Part shown: piece after piece, positions 41,117-58,502 of the stretch
Layout: each line of letters starts with the position of its first letter
Position numbering within the stretch: the first letter of the stretch is position 1
Assembly (NCBI GenBank): GCA_029747585.1
Contig: JAPEVF010000042.1
Location: 1-64,000 of the forward strand
Direction of reading: 5' to 3'
Origin: Pleurotus djamor
Lineage: Eukaryota; Basidiomycota; Agaricomycetes; Agaricales; Pleurotaceae
DNA: 64,000 nt
Made by a program: the position numbers and the translations under genes
Notes under the pieces: model-generated
Told to the model about the DNA's origin: nothing
The model's input: the letters and a program-made list of their open reading frames with translations, nothing else
Databases searched by the model: none

Positions 41117-44013
41117 ATGCCTTCCTTCACAACCTCCCCAACACACAACTCCACCTCCAGCGACTCAGAATCCACAAACACTCGTCCATCCCGCGCCATC
41201 GTCAGGTCGTACGCCCATGTCATTGCCAATCGTCCTCTTATCCATCGTCTAATCCCACTTTCAGAATGGGCGCATGTGTACACTGCAAGTCTCTCAAGGT
41301 ATATAAATTCCTTCCCCAGACTCTCTGTATCCTTATCCTGACTGCATCCACTTATATAGGTCAGATGCGAGTTCAATGCCGGCGATATTGCGTGCCAGAG
41401 ATGCATTGCAAGCAACTTTCAGTGCTTGGCAAGGACACGCAAAAAGCGCAAAGCTGCGCCGTACGTTTGAGTCGCCACATTACACCTACTTGTATCAACA
41501 ACCTTTTACTGGCAGCACCCACGAAGACTTGCAAGAAAGGTCTCTGACCCAGGACCTACAAATCAAGGAGTTGCTTGTCAAGCTTGATCAAATAAAGGAA
41601 GACTCACAGATACGCCATTGGATGGTTAAGGCCCAATCAGACATTGCTGCAGATATCGCCAGTAAGCTGGAAACGCTCTTTCGTGGGTACGCCACCTCAA
41701 ACCTTGCAGGCACAGACCCTGCCTTGATCTATTACGGGACAGCCGATGCCTCAGGAATGGCCGTTCAGGCATTCGCACCGCAAGGTGTGTATTGTGTGGC
41801 CACTTGTGCCATCCACTCTTCTACTAACTCCGCCGCTCGAAGGGATGCGTCTCTCAATATCGCCTCCCAATATTGTGAAATATTGCGCTCTTTACCCGGC
41901 TCAAATAAACGAACTATTTCACATGTGAGTGTATCATGACCCCGTCCGTGCTAACAAGCTTATCCCTCCAATAAATAGCTTTTTCGAACGAATCAACGTG
42001 AGTGTGGCCCATTGCAATTCTGTGTTACATCACCCCAACCCCGCCTATCCAGCCGTTCTTCTCTATTCTTGATCCCGAGTTGCACACCCCAGAGCGTTTA
42101 ATATGGACATCCCCCTTCTTGTTCACAGTCAGTGAGTCCTTCGCGATCAATCCCTCCCCCTCTCTGTCCGAAGACTTACTGACGGTAAACAGTCTGCTCG
42201 ACCGCTTCCCGATATTACTCAGCGCGTCCAAATTTGTATTACATCGCGAAGGACTTCGCCAGGGAGGCGGCGGGTCAAGCATTAGTCGATGGCTCCAAGT
42301 CTGTTGACGTTTGTCAAGCGTACTTACTGCTTGCCGTCTACCCAGTCCCCAAGAAGAAATGGGCTGAAGATAGAAGCTGGCTCCTCATGGGCGTAGCCAT
42401 ACGGTATGCCCTCCCTATATGTACACCCCCATCCGTCCTAATGCATGTTTCCTAGCATGGCTCTAGAACTTGAACTTAATCAACCTCCCCCATCCGACAT
42501 GGACGAAAGGGAAGCCTTGAATCGGACACGGACATGGCTGAACTGCTTTTGCGTGGATGGCTCACACGCCATCCAATTTGGGAAGCTGCCAATGCTGCGC
42601 CTCGATGATTATGTTGCTAGGCGTTCCCCGAACTGGTATAAAACGTCAAGGATGAACATCGACTTCGACATTCACCTCTGTGCCTATGTCGATTTGATTA
42701 TATTGATGGCCAAGTGGCGCAACAGAATTACGGAAGGTAATGAAAACCTGAAACGTGGCGAGGTGAGANNTTTCANCCCANNGCTGATGAACCACTTCCT
42801 CATGACCCTTAGCCGTTTGACCTGGTNCGAGTGTGCATCGACTTTGACAGCCAATTGTCCAGGGACATGGGGGAATGGATCAAGCGTTACGCTATGGACT
42901 CTGACTGTATGNNACATTTCAAGCTCTCCGACGAATACTTACTGAATNNACCCCTTCCAGCGACACCGATNTGTGTCTATCGAGGCAAGACCACACAAAT
43001 GTAAGTANCTTCAGCTCGGTTGATAGTATGCAACTGATTTCGGGTTGCNGATACAACAGGATTGCNGCGTACCTCCGCTTGGTCGTGCTGTCTCTNGCAT
43101 TTCAACANCAACTCAAAACTGGCATTAAGAGAGACTCATACGTCGTCCGTGAGGTAGGATTAAGNTNCTNCTGCACGNCAACATCTTTCTCACCTCNCGC
43201 CAAGTCCATCGTGGCTGCCGAAAGTGTTATCAACATTATGGTCGANCAGTTGGCCCCCACTGGNACACTNCGATACGCCATGGCTGTGNGTATTCTCGCT
43301 TTGCTCCCAACANCCTTGCTAATCNCTGTTCAGGCCCACTTCCTATATGTTTCCTTTGCAGCTGCCTTCTTACTTAACGTCCGTCTNCTCACGCACNNNC
43401 TCNGTCGTCTCGCTAACTNAAGCTTTCCTTCCAGTTTCTTCGGACCAAACTTGTACCTCTTCTCGATGATAATAAGCATCGAGACATAAAGCATAACGTT
43501 CGAAGGTTAATCGGAGTCTTGGGCTCGGAACGAGGAATTGCCCTTGATGGTCGACATACTCCCGCCCTCTACTCGCGATTCTTGCAATCCCTGTTGGCCA
43601 AGTATATCCCCGAAGAAAGTACATACCCCGACTTTATGACAACGTCCGAAGACATCAAGGTTATCCATCATCACCCAACTGAACGTCAACCCAGTCCTTA
43701 TCAGACTTGGCCGGACATTAGTGTCTTCCGTGGAGATGCATCTCCGCCATCCCAAAGCGATCTCCCAGCGGGAACCATCTACCANCACTCCGGCGAAGCA
43801 GACATGGACTTTAGCCTGACGCACTTCATGCAAAGTGTGTCTCAAGGCCAGCCATTCGACGAGCGTAATCAATCGGGTAGCTCGACTATGGCCTGGGAGC
43901 AGCGNAGCGAGGAGTTGAGCCAGTTGTATCAAGCAAACATGNTGTCCGCCTCTTCGAACTTGGCTGGGTGGGATGNGTTNCAATATCAGGGTGCGTGGTC
44001 TGGCCAGCATTGA
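41117..44013 (+). CDS. Zn2Cys6 transcription factor with fungal-specific regulatory domain
   Basis: An intron at 41206-41264 joins SRAIVR to MGACVHCKSLK. A second intron then gives VRCEFNAGDIACQRC and IASNFQCLARTRKKRK. The cysteine spacing C-x2-C-x6-C-x8-C-x2-C-x6-C is a complete Gal4-type binuclear zinc cluster. A short helical segment follows (LQIKELLVKLDQIKEDSQ), then a middle region resembling the fungal transcription-factor domain: ILDPELHTPERLIWTSPFLF, LYYIAKDFAREAAGQALVDG, AYLLLAVYPVPKKKWAEDRS and RTWLNCFCVDGSHAIQFGKL. The C-terminus (SDLPAGTIY, DFSLTHFMQSVSQGQPFDE) may be an activation region. The stop is at 44011-44013. The region 42768-43440 has many N bases, so several residues and splice sites there are unsure. 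Neighbouring PhoD is divergent with 250 bp between starts. The regulated pathway is unknown. Confidence 0.85.
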
Positions 44014-44347
44014 CCGCCATACTATATATTGTACGATAGACGATAGACTGTAGCATATTTGTTGNATTCTGGTTGTATCGATATTCTTGTTATATTCTTG
44101 GANAATTTGGGCCCCTCAATTGAATTCNTTTCTTAATTGTAAACGCATCACCCTACTCGCGATCTCGATACCGCCCGGCGGCCCCATCGACCACATCTCC
44201 GATTCAGCGTCGCTGGCACTGTATTCNNCTGGGCGCCAATCNTTCCTTNNAAGCGCCGCAGCCTGACGACGCTCATGCTAGNACTTGGCGGGAGCCTTTG
44301 AACCACAGTCTGTGNATTTGCCACTTTCTNCTNCCCTACTCGTTTNT

Positions 44348-47087
44348 ATGGCTGAAAATAACTCTGCGNTGAAGCGGTTAACGTTGGCGTCTCCATCCAC
44401 GAACATCAATCCTGATACTTAATCATCTCGCAGCGTCTACCANACNATCTTTACATCTGGGCGTACCCTCTCAAAGCTCAGGGATGAGTCTCTAGCGGAC
44501 AGACTACTTCCTGCATCTGTAGATGAGCTTTCTGTGCCNGGACGAAGTATAGCTTGGAAGGTACTTTGAACTGTGCCTCCCAATTGCTCACTCTCATCAT
44601 CTAACATGCTAGATAGCTCTTCTTCCTAGAAGTGTATGGCGGGCCCTTNCCGTCTGGAGTTTCTGCTAGACACATGCAAGACTCTCTTCAGACTTCGCGG
44701 TCACAATACGTCCAGGCTCTCGTCAAGCATATGAAAGCACCTGATGGAAGCTTTGAGGCCGACTTGCAGATTCCTGGTGTCCCTCACCTCCCACGCACCT
44801 CCGACCGCGCGATCACGAATCTTGACCGAAACAATCCATTAAGCTTGCACAATGATGTGCGTGGCGACTANGTTNNCTTTCGNCTTGACTAATNTCCACG
44901 TGTAGAACCCATGGACANAGTGGTTTGCATCCGTTGAACTCAGAAAAACGATACGTCAAGATGTTGAGAGAACGTACGCATGCGTCNTCATCCAACAATT
45001 CGCGCCTCACTCATCGTNNTGTCCCCAGTTTTCCTGAAATGGTGTATTTTCGAGACCCTGAGGTGCAAGCCCAACTCACTGTTATCTTGTTTCTATATGC
45101 CTCTGCCAATCCTTCGATAGGATATCGACAGGGCATGCATGAGCTTTTAGCACCTCTTTACTACGCAGTNGCATTCGATTCTATGGTTTCGTCCGAACGC
45201 GACGATCTCCCCGCTGACNGCAAGGNATTGGGTGCTATATGTGACGCTGACTGGGTCGCAGCGGATGCTTGGACCTTGTTCGACGCGCTCATGAAATCTG
45301 CTTCCCAGTGGTACGAATGGCGTGAATCGCCGCCTACCTCACGCGGGCTAGGATCTCCCCTCTCACACCACGTAAATATCCACGTCGGCAACAAACCCCC
45401 ACCACAGGAGTACGTGGCTCCGATCGTGAAGGCATGCAACAGGATTCAGTCAGATATGTTGAAGAACGTTGATCCAGCTCTGTATAGTCACATGCAGTCG
45501 TCTGGGATTGAGCCCCAGATATATGGCATGTATGCATCTCTTTATTCTTATGACGTTCGATACTTTATTTCGCGTTCAGACGGTGGCTCCGCCTTCTCTT
45601 CACTCGGGAATTTTCTCTTCAAGATTCCATGTTGATTTGGGACGGCTTGTTTGCCGTCGATCCGTCCTTGGAGCTCGCTCAATGGATATGTGTGGCGATG
45701 TTAGTCCGGATAAGAAACCAGCGTGAGTAGCATCCCTTGTTAGTTCATATCAGCGTGACTCAATTATGTTCATCTCTGCCAGTCCTCCAATCTGATTATG
45801 GTGGGCAGTTGACCTTCTTACTACGATACCCCGCTCTACCTACGGAGCCACGAGGAGGCCCCAACGACATGCCTTATCATACTTCCCTGCTACTCAGGCA
45901 AGCCCTGGCATTTCAAATGTCGCCTTCACCTACCACGGGGGTTTCTATAGTCCTAGAAAATAGAAACTTACTTGGAATTCCTGTCGAACCGTTAGAAGCT
46001 TCTCCCCACGTTGAACGTCGCCGCCCGGGGCATATACCCCGAGACAAGGCTGCATCTACGTCAGATCTCAGTCGACCAGGGCTTCCTCGCTCACCTCCTT
46101 CCCAAGCCTTTGGCTTCCCTGAAGGCATCACTCGGGGGCTCCTCGAACGTGGGGAAAGCCTAGGTATAAATAAATCTTTCATGAACGCCGTTTCAGAAAT
46201 TCGGGTACGTCGATCCATCCGACATTTTTGTGATTATTTTGCTAAGGCGAAAATTTCAGAAAAATATACCAGATATTGCTGCTTCCCTGGTCAGGTCTCC
46301 AAACGCTTCATCTACTTCTTCGTACCCGTTGATCGACGAACGTCCCCCGGAAGAGCGGCCCCCATGGGAGCCTCGGACTCGATTTGAGATGGAGCGCGAA
46401 ATGGCCCAACTACGGCTGAACAACAGAAAACTGGCTGATTCGGTCAGTTGGATTGTTGATACGTTACTACAAGACGAATCCGAAGATGGTGGATCAGAGC
46501 GGTTAAAAAAGATCCAGAGCAACAAGCGAGATGCATTGGAGTCGTTGGCATACGTTCGCGACGTCCTTCGCGGCGCGGTAGCAGACATTGACGAAGACCG
46601 GCTCTATAGCGAAGATGAATTTCAGAAGCGCATGGCGTCACTTTCCACCTCACACCGTCATAACAAGAGTTCATCACAGGGAGGCCAAACAGACAGTGAA
46701 GATACGCGGTTTCAGCTTGCGAAACCCACTGCACCTACACCAGTCCCTGTCGCCGATTCTTGGTCAAAGATCACATCGCCATCCGAACCTAGGAGCTCGC
46801 GGTCACCTCCTAGGTCTGCTAATCAGGGCATTTCTCGCTTTTCGTCCCACCCTGGAACTGTTTCAATGGTACCTTCTCCCCCAGCCAATAAACCTGTACT
46901 GGCTCCCTGGAACTATACGAGGTCCGGTTTCTCCAACTCGAGTTCTCTTCCTGCTGCGGCTCTTCCCCGACCCCCTCCACCGACGTCGACTGTTCTTCTA
47001 CCTCCACCCCCTGCGGTCGAGCGACTGTCAGGCGATCAAACACCGCGCCATAGAGTCAACGGAGATCCTCTTGGTGTTCTTCAGTAG
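44348..47087 (+). CDS. RabGAP with TBC domain, TBC1D5-like
   Basis: The start MAENNSALKR is joined by an intron at 44377-44433 to a frame reading TIFTSGRTLSKLRDESLADR. The TBC domain begins with GRSIAWKLFFLEVYGG. It has the catalytic arginine segment LRKTIRQDVERTFPEMVYF and the glutamine finger ASANPSIGYRQGMHELLAPL. It continues with DWVAADAWTLFDALMKSASQ and HSDMLKN-type helices, QSSGIEPQIYGIRWLRLLF, REFSLQDSMLIWDGLFAVDP. These features, including the early TFP segment and the GIRWLRLLF motif, match TBC1D5, a Rab7 GAP linked to retromer and autophagy. The C-terminal third is Pro/Ser-rich with a short coiled coil (MEREMAQLRLNNRKLADSVS) and ends in GDPLGVLQ. It accelerates GTP hydrolysis on a Rab; the Rab target is inferred only from family. 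Confidence 0.88.
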
Positions 47088-47283
47088 TTCTACTGAAGTC
47101 GTTTCGCGTATTTTAGACAAAGGAACGTTTCCTGTACCATCCTTAACTTGTGCCAATAAGGCCTGTATATCTATACTGTTACTGTCTCTGTAAACTTGTG
47201 AACGAGCATCGGAATGGGCACGAGATAGGGGCGCAACCGGAAGGCCACTTGGGAAGCCGAGACCGGGAAATCACGAGCACGCG

Positions 47284-47288
47284 ATTGG
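47284..47288 (-). promoter_or_regulatory. CCAAT box upstream of SDH1
   Basis: An inverted CCAAT (ATTGG on the plus strand) lies about 85 bp before the SDH1 start. Fungal CCAAT-binding HAP complexes control respiratory and iron-using genes, including succinate dehydrogenase subunits. The pentamer is short and common, so confidence is low. Confidence 0.3.
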
Positions 47289-47371
47289 CTAGTCGGGAGA
47301 TAACGTTTGGGTGACCGTTGCGGCTCATTTATTATTTCCTTCCTTTCTCGTCCTCGTCGTTGCCCACAACG

Positions 47372-49859
<2,488 letters not shown>

Positions 49860-49963
49860 GGGGTCGATGCCCGCATCACGTAGATAGCACTTTGTTCATC
49901 ATGTCATTCATAATAAAAAAGCATTACAACAAATCAAGCAAACAAATACGAAATGAAAATGTT

Positions 49964-52120
49964 TTACAACGGGGCATTGTAGTTCAACTGTTGAAAATGA
50001 TTCTCTGGGAAATACCTCGCACGAACACTTCTTCCGCCGAAGAAGCGTCCGTCTAGTTCACGGACCGTTTTCCAAGCACCGACAGGACCAGCAAAGAGCA
50101 CGAAGATGCGCACAGCGTCTTCAGGATCGGGAGGCGGAGGGTTGACTAGATGGACAACAACGCGTTCCACTGTACCATTCTTCGAGCATTCGTCCCCTAC
50201 AACGGCGTCAGCTAAATGAAAGGTGGTGATATATTGAACATTACCTATTTCCTCTCTCAAATCTTCGTCTTCAACATCCTCAGGCCCGACCATATTCGTG
50301 AGGACCACAACCCGACTTGGCTCTCCAAACCTGAGCCTATCCTCCTTAGTTTTCGCATCTTCGTTATTATTGATAATTTTCCCCATCTTGGAACCAATTC
50401 CTTTGGCTGACGGACCACTTTTGCCACTTTTCACTTGCTCGACGGACAGAGCGTTGACGATACCAGACCCATCGGCACCAAGTCCCTGGCCTTCCTTGTG
50501 GCCCCATTTCGCCATGAGACGTGCGGCGAAGCCGTGGGGATCCGGTCTATCGTAAGAAATTATTNCAAGGTCTGCGCTTCACGCGGAGAGGATCTCTTAC
50601 CTTTTGGAAGAATCCTCCGTTACCACAAGTGCGGGGGAATTCGACCCCGAAGCATCATCTGATGGTCCAGCAGGGGGATTTGCTGCGAGCGCACCGAGTT
50701 TCGCAGCAATTGCAGCGGCAGCCTTAACTTTATCTTGTAACGCTGCTGGNAGCGCATTGGACACTCCAGGGGGCGGCGGAGGTGGAACAGAGGTTGGCGG
50801 TGCAAATGGGTTGTACGCAAGTTCGGGAGAAGGTTCTCGGANGGGTGCAGATATAGACGATGGTTGCGGTTGTTGCTGTTGCAAACCCTGAGACATTGCA
50901 ACACGACGCAAGTAAGCTTCATCACCGGACATAGCAGGATTCGCCNCTGGCGGTGGCATGGGGGGTGGCGAGNCGCGTTTTGGGAGGGGCGGAGAGGTGG
51001 GTCGCATGCCTGACATTGCCAAGCGTCGTTGGTAAGCCTCGTCGCCTGTCATAGTTGGCGGTGGGGCAAAGGAGGGCTCGTCCTCTTCCATNTTACTGCG
51101 ATGGTCATCATCGTATCGACCTGAAGANCCAANNGGTAAGNATGGATGAAGTCGGGNAGTTATTAAANATCAANCGCACCAGATTTTCGCGGNGGCCTGT
51201 CTTCATCGTTGTCAGTGTAGTCNCTTTCNGAATAACTACCATCTCGTCNGAATCNCTTGCGTTCATCAATCCGACGNTGCTCNGCTAGACGTTCTCTGCG
51301 CTGNATACGTTCTCTNTGCTTCCAGAGNTTATATTCGTTGTAGTCATTCGGACGTAGGGGGTCGTATGGCTCCATGGGATCCCAGACTGAGCTAACGAGA
51401 GGGTTCTTGTTCTGTNCGAGNCATATCCTNAGACAGAGCANNANNNAGANAAGGGGGAACACACCTTCTTCCCTTTGCCCTTATTACCCTTCTTTTTGTT
51501 GGANTTACCGCCCNTCGAAGAGCGAAAGCCATTGACATCCTCATCCAACACCATCGAAGGCGGNTTCATTTTCTTTCCCCATCCTTGAGTNGTTGACTCC
51601 GCAGCGATTGCGTCGACCTCCGANTTGATGCTGGTGTCNACCAATGCCGGGGGAGCAAAGATGACCGCAGTTGACGATACGGTTGCTGTGGACGATTGTA
51701 CGCCAAACGTCGAGGCAGTTGTAGTTGTAGTGACCGAAGCCCCGACTGGAAGCCTATTCGCTGCAGACTTTGCCTTGGGTGGGGGATGCCGCCGGACGGG
51801 TGCGAAAGCAAGGGCGGCCGACCAAGCTTATTCNAGGTGGGAAGGAGCGATGCGGAAGACATCAATAAACAAGCTCTGGGAGTTGCTCAAGGCATTGATA
51901 AGGAGATGAAGATACCAGCTGTGGATTTNCCNGAGCCTTCTTGTGGCTGAGAGGCTGCATCCTGATTCTGAACTGCTGCAGGTGCTGAGGTGGGAGTTGC
52001 AACTTGGGGATTGGGTTGCTCAGCAGGCGACGGTTGAGNGGGGAGGGGGACTGAAGGGGTGAAATTGGTCGAATTTGAGAATTGGATGCCGCCGTAAAGG
52101 CCGCCAGCACGACTGGACAT
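49964..52120 (-). CDS. SPF45/RBM17-type splicing factor (G-patch plus UHM)
   Basis: SPF45 proteins act in 3' splice-site choice in the spliceosome. The start [17 protein letters not shown] is characteristic, followed by a Pro/Ala-rich region and [18 protein letters not shown] basic segment resembles the family ([35 protein letters not shown]). After acidic and Pro-rich linkers comes the G-patch ([20 protein letters not shown]). An RRM-like UHM follows: [60 protein letters not shown], with the RFF matching the UHM Arg-x-Phe motif. The protein ends [10 protein letters not shown]. An intron at about 50523-50590 joins SSKR to PDPHGFAAR. Two repeats of MxGDEAYxRRxAMS precede the G-patch. N bases near 51.1-51.5 kb leave splice sites there approximate. 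Confidence 0.92.
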
Positions 52121-52177
52121 GGTTGTGGTACGAAGGGAAGAGATGGAGGACACAATTGCACTTTATATTTACGATTC

Positions 52178-52807
52178 TCACGATGTGAAATACCGCTCTC
52201 TGGCCTGTCTACTGAGTACGTGCACTACAAAGTCGCCAGCATCGACCAACGCCCATCCATTGTGCATTCGTTTCTTTGTGTTGGGTCCCAGAGGTGGTGC
52301 AGGCGTCATTCCAAGNAACTGTTTTGGCGCGTCANACAATGTTATTGATGTNNNNNGTAGGATGGGACGTACAGTTTTGCGCACAAGTCGAACCACGGAC
52401 TCGATGCCGCCTCGGTTCTCAACGCCCTCCTTCACCTGAGCCAGCACAACCCAGTCCCAGACACTTCCAGGAATGTCATACGCCGACTCCCCAGCAAACG
52501 TACCACCTCGGTTCCGTCGCCCCTGGGGCTTCTTCAGCGGCAAGGGTGGTCCCATCTCGCGTTCAAGCGACCGAGTGACCATCAGTGTGGATGGCTCGAG
52601 ATGCGGTGATGCTTCGAGCTGTTGATAGAGTTGTCGCACCGCGTCGGGCACGTCCTGCGGAAGTGAAGCTGCCTGTGGTGCTCTTGGTGACAGATGGGGT
52701 GGTAGAGCCCGAGTCATAGCGTGTTCCGTGTCCACAAACCATGGCGTCGTCGCGTACGACCTATTTAAAGGACGCCACGTTCTGAGTTTCCTGAGTGTCG
52801 TCTGCAT
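52178..52807 (-). CDS. RsfS/iojap-domain protein, mitochondrial
   Basis: A single-exon frame of 209 residues. The N-terminus (MQTTLRKLRTWRPLNRSYAT) is basic and hydroxylated, like a mitochondrial presequence. The C-terminal 90 residues match the ribosomal silencing factor RsfS (DUF143, iojap) fold: SVWDWVVLAQVKEGVENRGG, a central block, then NGWALVDAGDFVVHVLSRQA with the RERYF end. In bacteria and organelles RsfS binds uL14 on the large subunit and blocks subunit joining. Yeast carries this domain in the N-terminus of Atp25. Here it is a stand-alone protein. The stop lies 57 bp from the start of the SPF45 gene on the same strand, and the start is 136 bp from the divergent Shr3 gene. Four or more residues near 52320-52360 are unknown because of N bases. 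Confidence 0.85.
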   Translation of the reverse strand: MQTTLRKLRTWRPLNRSYATTPWFVDTEHAMTRALPPHLSPRAPQAASLPQDVPDAVRQLYQQLEASPHLEPSTLMVTRSLEREMGPPLPLKKPQGRRNRGGTFAGESAYDIPGSVWDWVVLAQVKEGVENRGGIESVVRLVRKTVRPILXXTSITLXDAPKQXLGMTPAPPLGPNTKKRMHNGWALVDAGDFVVHVLSRQARERYFTS

Positions 52808-52943
52808 CGTCGTCGTCGTTGTCGTGTAAGGAAAGTGCCAAGCGCCCGAAGGATAAAATTCGGCTCAGGGTCTGCACGCGGAAAGAAATGAAAAGCAATT
52901 TACCTCACTCTTGTCCCCCCAACTTGACTGCGTACCGTTTCAA

Positions 52944-53694
52944 ATGGGCGTACGAGCAGGCGTAGTTGTCTGTACAACGAGCTTTCTCCTTGGTACAGTT
53001 TCCCATTTATAGTCTCACGACGCCAGAACATAGCACTTACACTCTCAACCAGGTGCTCTCTTCACCAACTGGATCGCCGACTCTGTCACATTGTGGAAGT
53101 CTCCAATAACGGACGAGCATCTCTGGACCGCAGCTTCGTATTATGCCATCCTCGCAAAAGCACCCTCAGAGCTCTTGTATGTCCTAGCCGCCGTAGCTCT
53201 GCTTGGGGGCACAACCATCCTTTGGAGTCTCAGAGACGGTCAAGCCGGAAATCTCATGTTCGATGGGGGCAGTATATGTGAGTTAACGCCTTCTCATTTC
53301 CATCTTCATGCCAATATTCACGCCCCACGCCAGTTCTATTCTGCACGACAATCGTCATGTACATGTACTCGGTCTTACCCAGTAAGCACCATCACGTCCT
53401 CTTCCCCACTCAAACCCTTTTCCTCACCTCGCCCTAGATATATTCGCCATATTCACCTCTCTACCTCCCCACCAATTCAAAGACTCCATCCCACGTACCT
53501 TGCGCATAGCAACTCTAGACCTCGCCTCAAACAATCTCATCGCAAGCGTAGCCCTCACCGGCGTTCTAGCTCTCCAAGCAGGTCGCTTCTGGGCTGAGAA
53601 GCCGGATGACGACAATGACGCGGCACAGTCAAGGGGCCTTGATAAGCCTCCGCTCGATTACACCTCCGACGCCGGTGAACGATCAGAGAGTTGA
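52944..53694 (+). CDS. SHR3: Shr3-type ER packaging chaperone for amino-acid permeases
   Basis: Shr3 is an ER membrane chaperone that keeps amino-acid permeases folded and ready for COPII vesicles. The start MGVRAGVVVCTTSFLLG is joined by an intron to ALFTNWIADSVTLWKSPIT. Further introns give HLWTAASYYAILAKAPSELL, LYVLAAVALLGGTTILWSLR, LFCTTIVMYMYSVLPNIFAI and LDLASNNLIASVALTGVLAL. Four hydrophobic segments and the hydrophilic, acidic C-terminal tail (DDDNDAAQSRG) match the family. Length is about 195 residues, near the 210 of yeast Shr3. The four exon junctions each restore frame. The stop is at 53692-53694, convergent with the LETM1 gene. Confidence 0.9.
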
Positions 53695-53940
53695 TGTGCG
53701 TGATGCCGTGACGGACACGCGTTTCGTTTCGTTTCTTGAGCATCGGTTCCTGCGGACTCCCGAGTTTCTCCTTCCATAATTTACGTTACTTATGCTCTGC
53801 AACGGTTGTTACGAGACCATTTGTCTATCTTGTAATTCTCTTCATTGACCAAGCCATAATCCTTGATCTCCAGTGATGAGTGTAGTATAATATTATGAGT
53901 GGGTAGCGATCTATCTATTCGCAAGTGATGTCCGACCGCT

Positions 53941-56294
<2,354 letters not shown>

Positions 56295-56316
56295 AGCCCG
56301 TCTTTGGTCCTGTTGA

Positions 56317-57884
56317 ATGTCGGCGCCAATGCCTTCCGCCATCGACCTCCATGATCCCTCCTCGAAGGCGTACAAACGCGCTCAGAGGCAGTATTACAAG
56401 GCCACAAAGCACAGATCGAATGACTTAGAATCGGAATGGACACCGTTCAGAGCTGCAGAGAAACGCTACAAAGCCCGATTTCCTCCCCCTGATCTGTCTG
56501 GCGTCCTGGATATCGCTGCTCTTGATCCTCTACGCCAGGACGAAGTTCGTCAAGGAGGCTGGGCGGGAGATCCACACACCACCCAGTACACAGACGTGAC
56601 TTCTACCTCTTCTGATCCTTCGAATGCAAGAGCTTTCATGTTTCCCCACATCCCAGGTCGAGGCTTTCATGGCTTCTCTGACATCACCGATCACTCAACT
56701 TATAGCTTCTGTTAGGTCTGGTCATAATTCCTGGTTTCCTATCCCACGCTGAGCAAAGGGACCTCGTTAAATGGGCGTTGGCAGATCATGCCAAATTTCC
56801 CAACGATACAAACCTTGATGCTCACTATACTGTCCCCCATTGTGGGCTATGGAATATGCATGTTGCTTCACTTGAACATCCGGACCACGCAGAAATTATA
56901 CACCCCCGTGCGCCTGTGCCATCTACCGATGCTGCCTCGATACACGAACCTGAGGGTCCACGGAAATTGATTAACAATACCCCTGCTACTCCAGAAACAT
57001 TCGCAACAATATCCTCTACCCCGAAACCACCACCTCCCCCGTCACCGAATGCTCATCCAGCCACACCTTCTGAGCTGTTGCATAAGATGCGATGGGCCAA
57101 CATCGGTTGGTTCTACCACTGGGGCGTCAAGCAATATGACTTCAGCAAGGGGAAGGCAGATGTTGATCTCAACTTGAAATCCGTCTGTAAACGCGCTGTC
57201 GATCATGTCAATTGGAATGCACTCTTTGATGGTACTGAAGATGCTTGGGGTCACGAGGGACCCGCTTGGAAGACTTGGAGTGATACCTACGGTAACACTT
57301 GCCATTTCATCTACCGTTTCCGTACCACTCTCATCTCAAGGCGAACTCAGATCCTGATGCAGGCATTGTCAACTTCTACCAAACAAAGGTAAGCTGAACT
57401 CCAACCCTCGCATCTCACTTCTCTAAAGGTCCAACAGGATACTCTCATGGCCCACGTAGACAGATCCGAGGTCTGTGCTACTTCCCCGTTGGTATCTATA
57501 TCGTGCGTAATGTCCACACCTCACATTAGTGAAGCGTCTGATGTCGACGGTCTTCTGAAGGCTGGGAAATGCCGCTGTTTTCCTTATCGGTGGGTTAACA
57601 AGGGATGTCGAGCCAACGCCCATACTACTGCGCTCAGGAGACGTTGTTATCATGTCCGGTCCTGTTTGTCGTAGAGCATATCATGGTGAGTATCCGTTAG
57701 GTATCTATTCCCGAATGTTTCTGATAGTATCTCAGGTGTACCACGAATCCTGGAAGATACTCTTCCCGAGCACTTCCGAATACAAGAGGAGGGATGGAGT
57801 CCTTACTTAGAATACATGGCCAACACGCGCATCAACGTAAACGTTCGACAAGTCTTTCCCAAAGGATTCAAGCCAGACACTTAG
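56317..57884 (+). CDS. AlkB homologue 1 (Fe(II)/2-oxoglutarate dioxygenase)
   Basis: ALKBH1 proteins demethylate or oxidise nucleic-acid bases, mainly tRNA and possibly DNA. The start MSAPMPSAIDLHDPSSKAYK follows directly after an in-frame TGA. A conserved N-terminal block (WTPFRAAEKRYKARFPPPDL) and GLVIIPGFLSHAEQRDLVKW follow. MRWANIGWFYHWGVKQYDFS is the substrate-pocket segment. The catalytic part after short introns has VNFYQTKDTLMAHVDRSEV, giving the His-x-Asp iron ligands. Next come GGLTRDVEPTPILLRSGDVV and SGPVCRRAYHGVPRI with the distal His, and YMANTRINVNVRQVFP with the 2-oxoglutarate-binding arginines. The stop is at 57882-57884. All three iron ligands are visible. Only 22 bp separate this start from the divergent LETM1 start. 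Substrate (tRNA or DNA) cannot be told from sequence. Confidence 0.93.
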
Positions 57885-58040
57885 CTCCTGTACATACTCC
57901 TGTTCTGTATTTGGATCGAAATGCGAAGATAAACAAGTCTTTTAATCGACTGTACAGTTTCTCATCAGCTTTTCTCACGACCCCTCCACCACCTTTCAGA
58001 ACTTACTCTCGAAGCCGAAGTCGATAATAATCTCGCAACC

Positions 58041-58502
58041 ATGGAAAACGATCAGGTGTGTCTTGTTCGCGCATTCCGTTTGCTGGAGAGGTTACTCAAT
58101 GATCGTATTTAGGGTGTTCTCGTCGATCTCTACGTCCCCCGCAAGTGCTCTGCCACTAGTCCGTCCTAAACCTCTATATCAGCCTATTGCGCATCCTCAT
58201 TTGCCCCATCTTCGTTGATTGCAGACCGCCTTATCACCTCAAAAGACCATGCTTCGGTCCAGATCAACGTAGTCGATGTTGACGCCAATGGCCGCGCTTT
58301 GGGCACCTCCACCACCTTCGCTCTTTGTGGCCAGGTTCGATCGCAAGGAGAGAGCGACGATTCCTTGAACAGACTTGCAACTAAGGCTGGACGTGAGTCT
58401 TCCTTCTTCTTCGTCTATGCTCAATGAACGCGACTGATGGTGACTCTGCGTCTGCGTCGACGGTGTTCAGTGCTAAGGAACGTTTGGTCGTACCAGAAGT
58501 AA
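58041..58502 (+). CDS. RPS21: 40S ribosomal protein eS21
   Basis: A small-subunit ribosomal protein of 87 residues. Four exons join as [40 protein letters not shown] through LNRLATKAG, and [10 protein letters not shown]. All three introns are of usual length, and splice sites keep frame. Exon 2 starts right after an AG at the end of a TATTTAG acceptor. The length and the conserved C-terminal WSYQK fit eS21 well. The first exon has only five codons, a pattern common in fungal ribosomal-protein genes. It lies 156 bp after ALKBH1 on the same strand. Confidence 0.95.
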
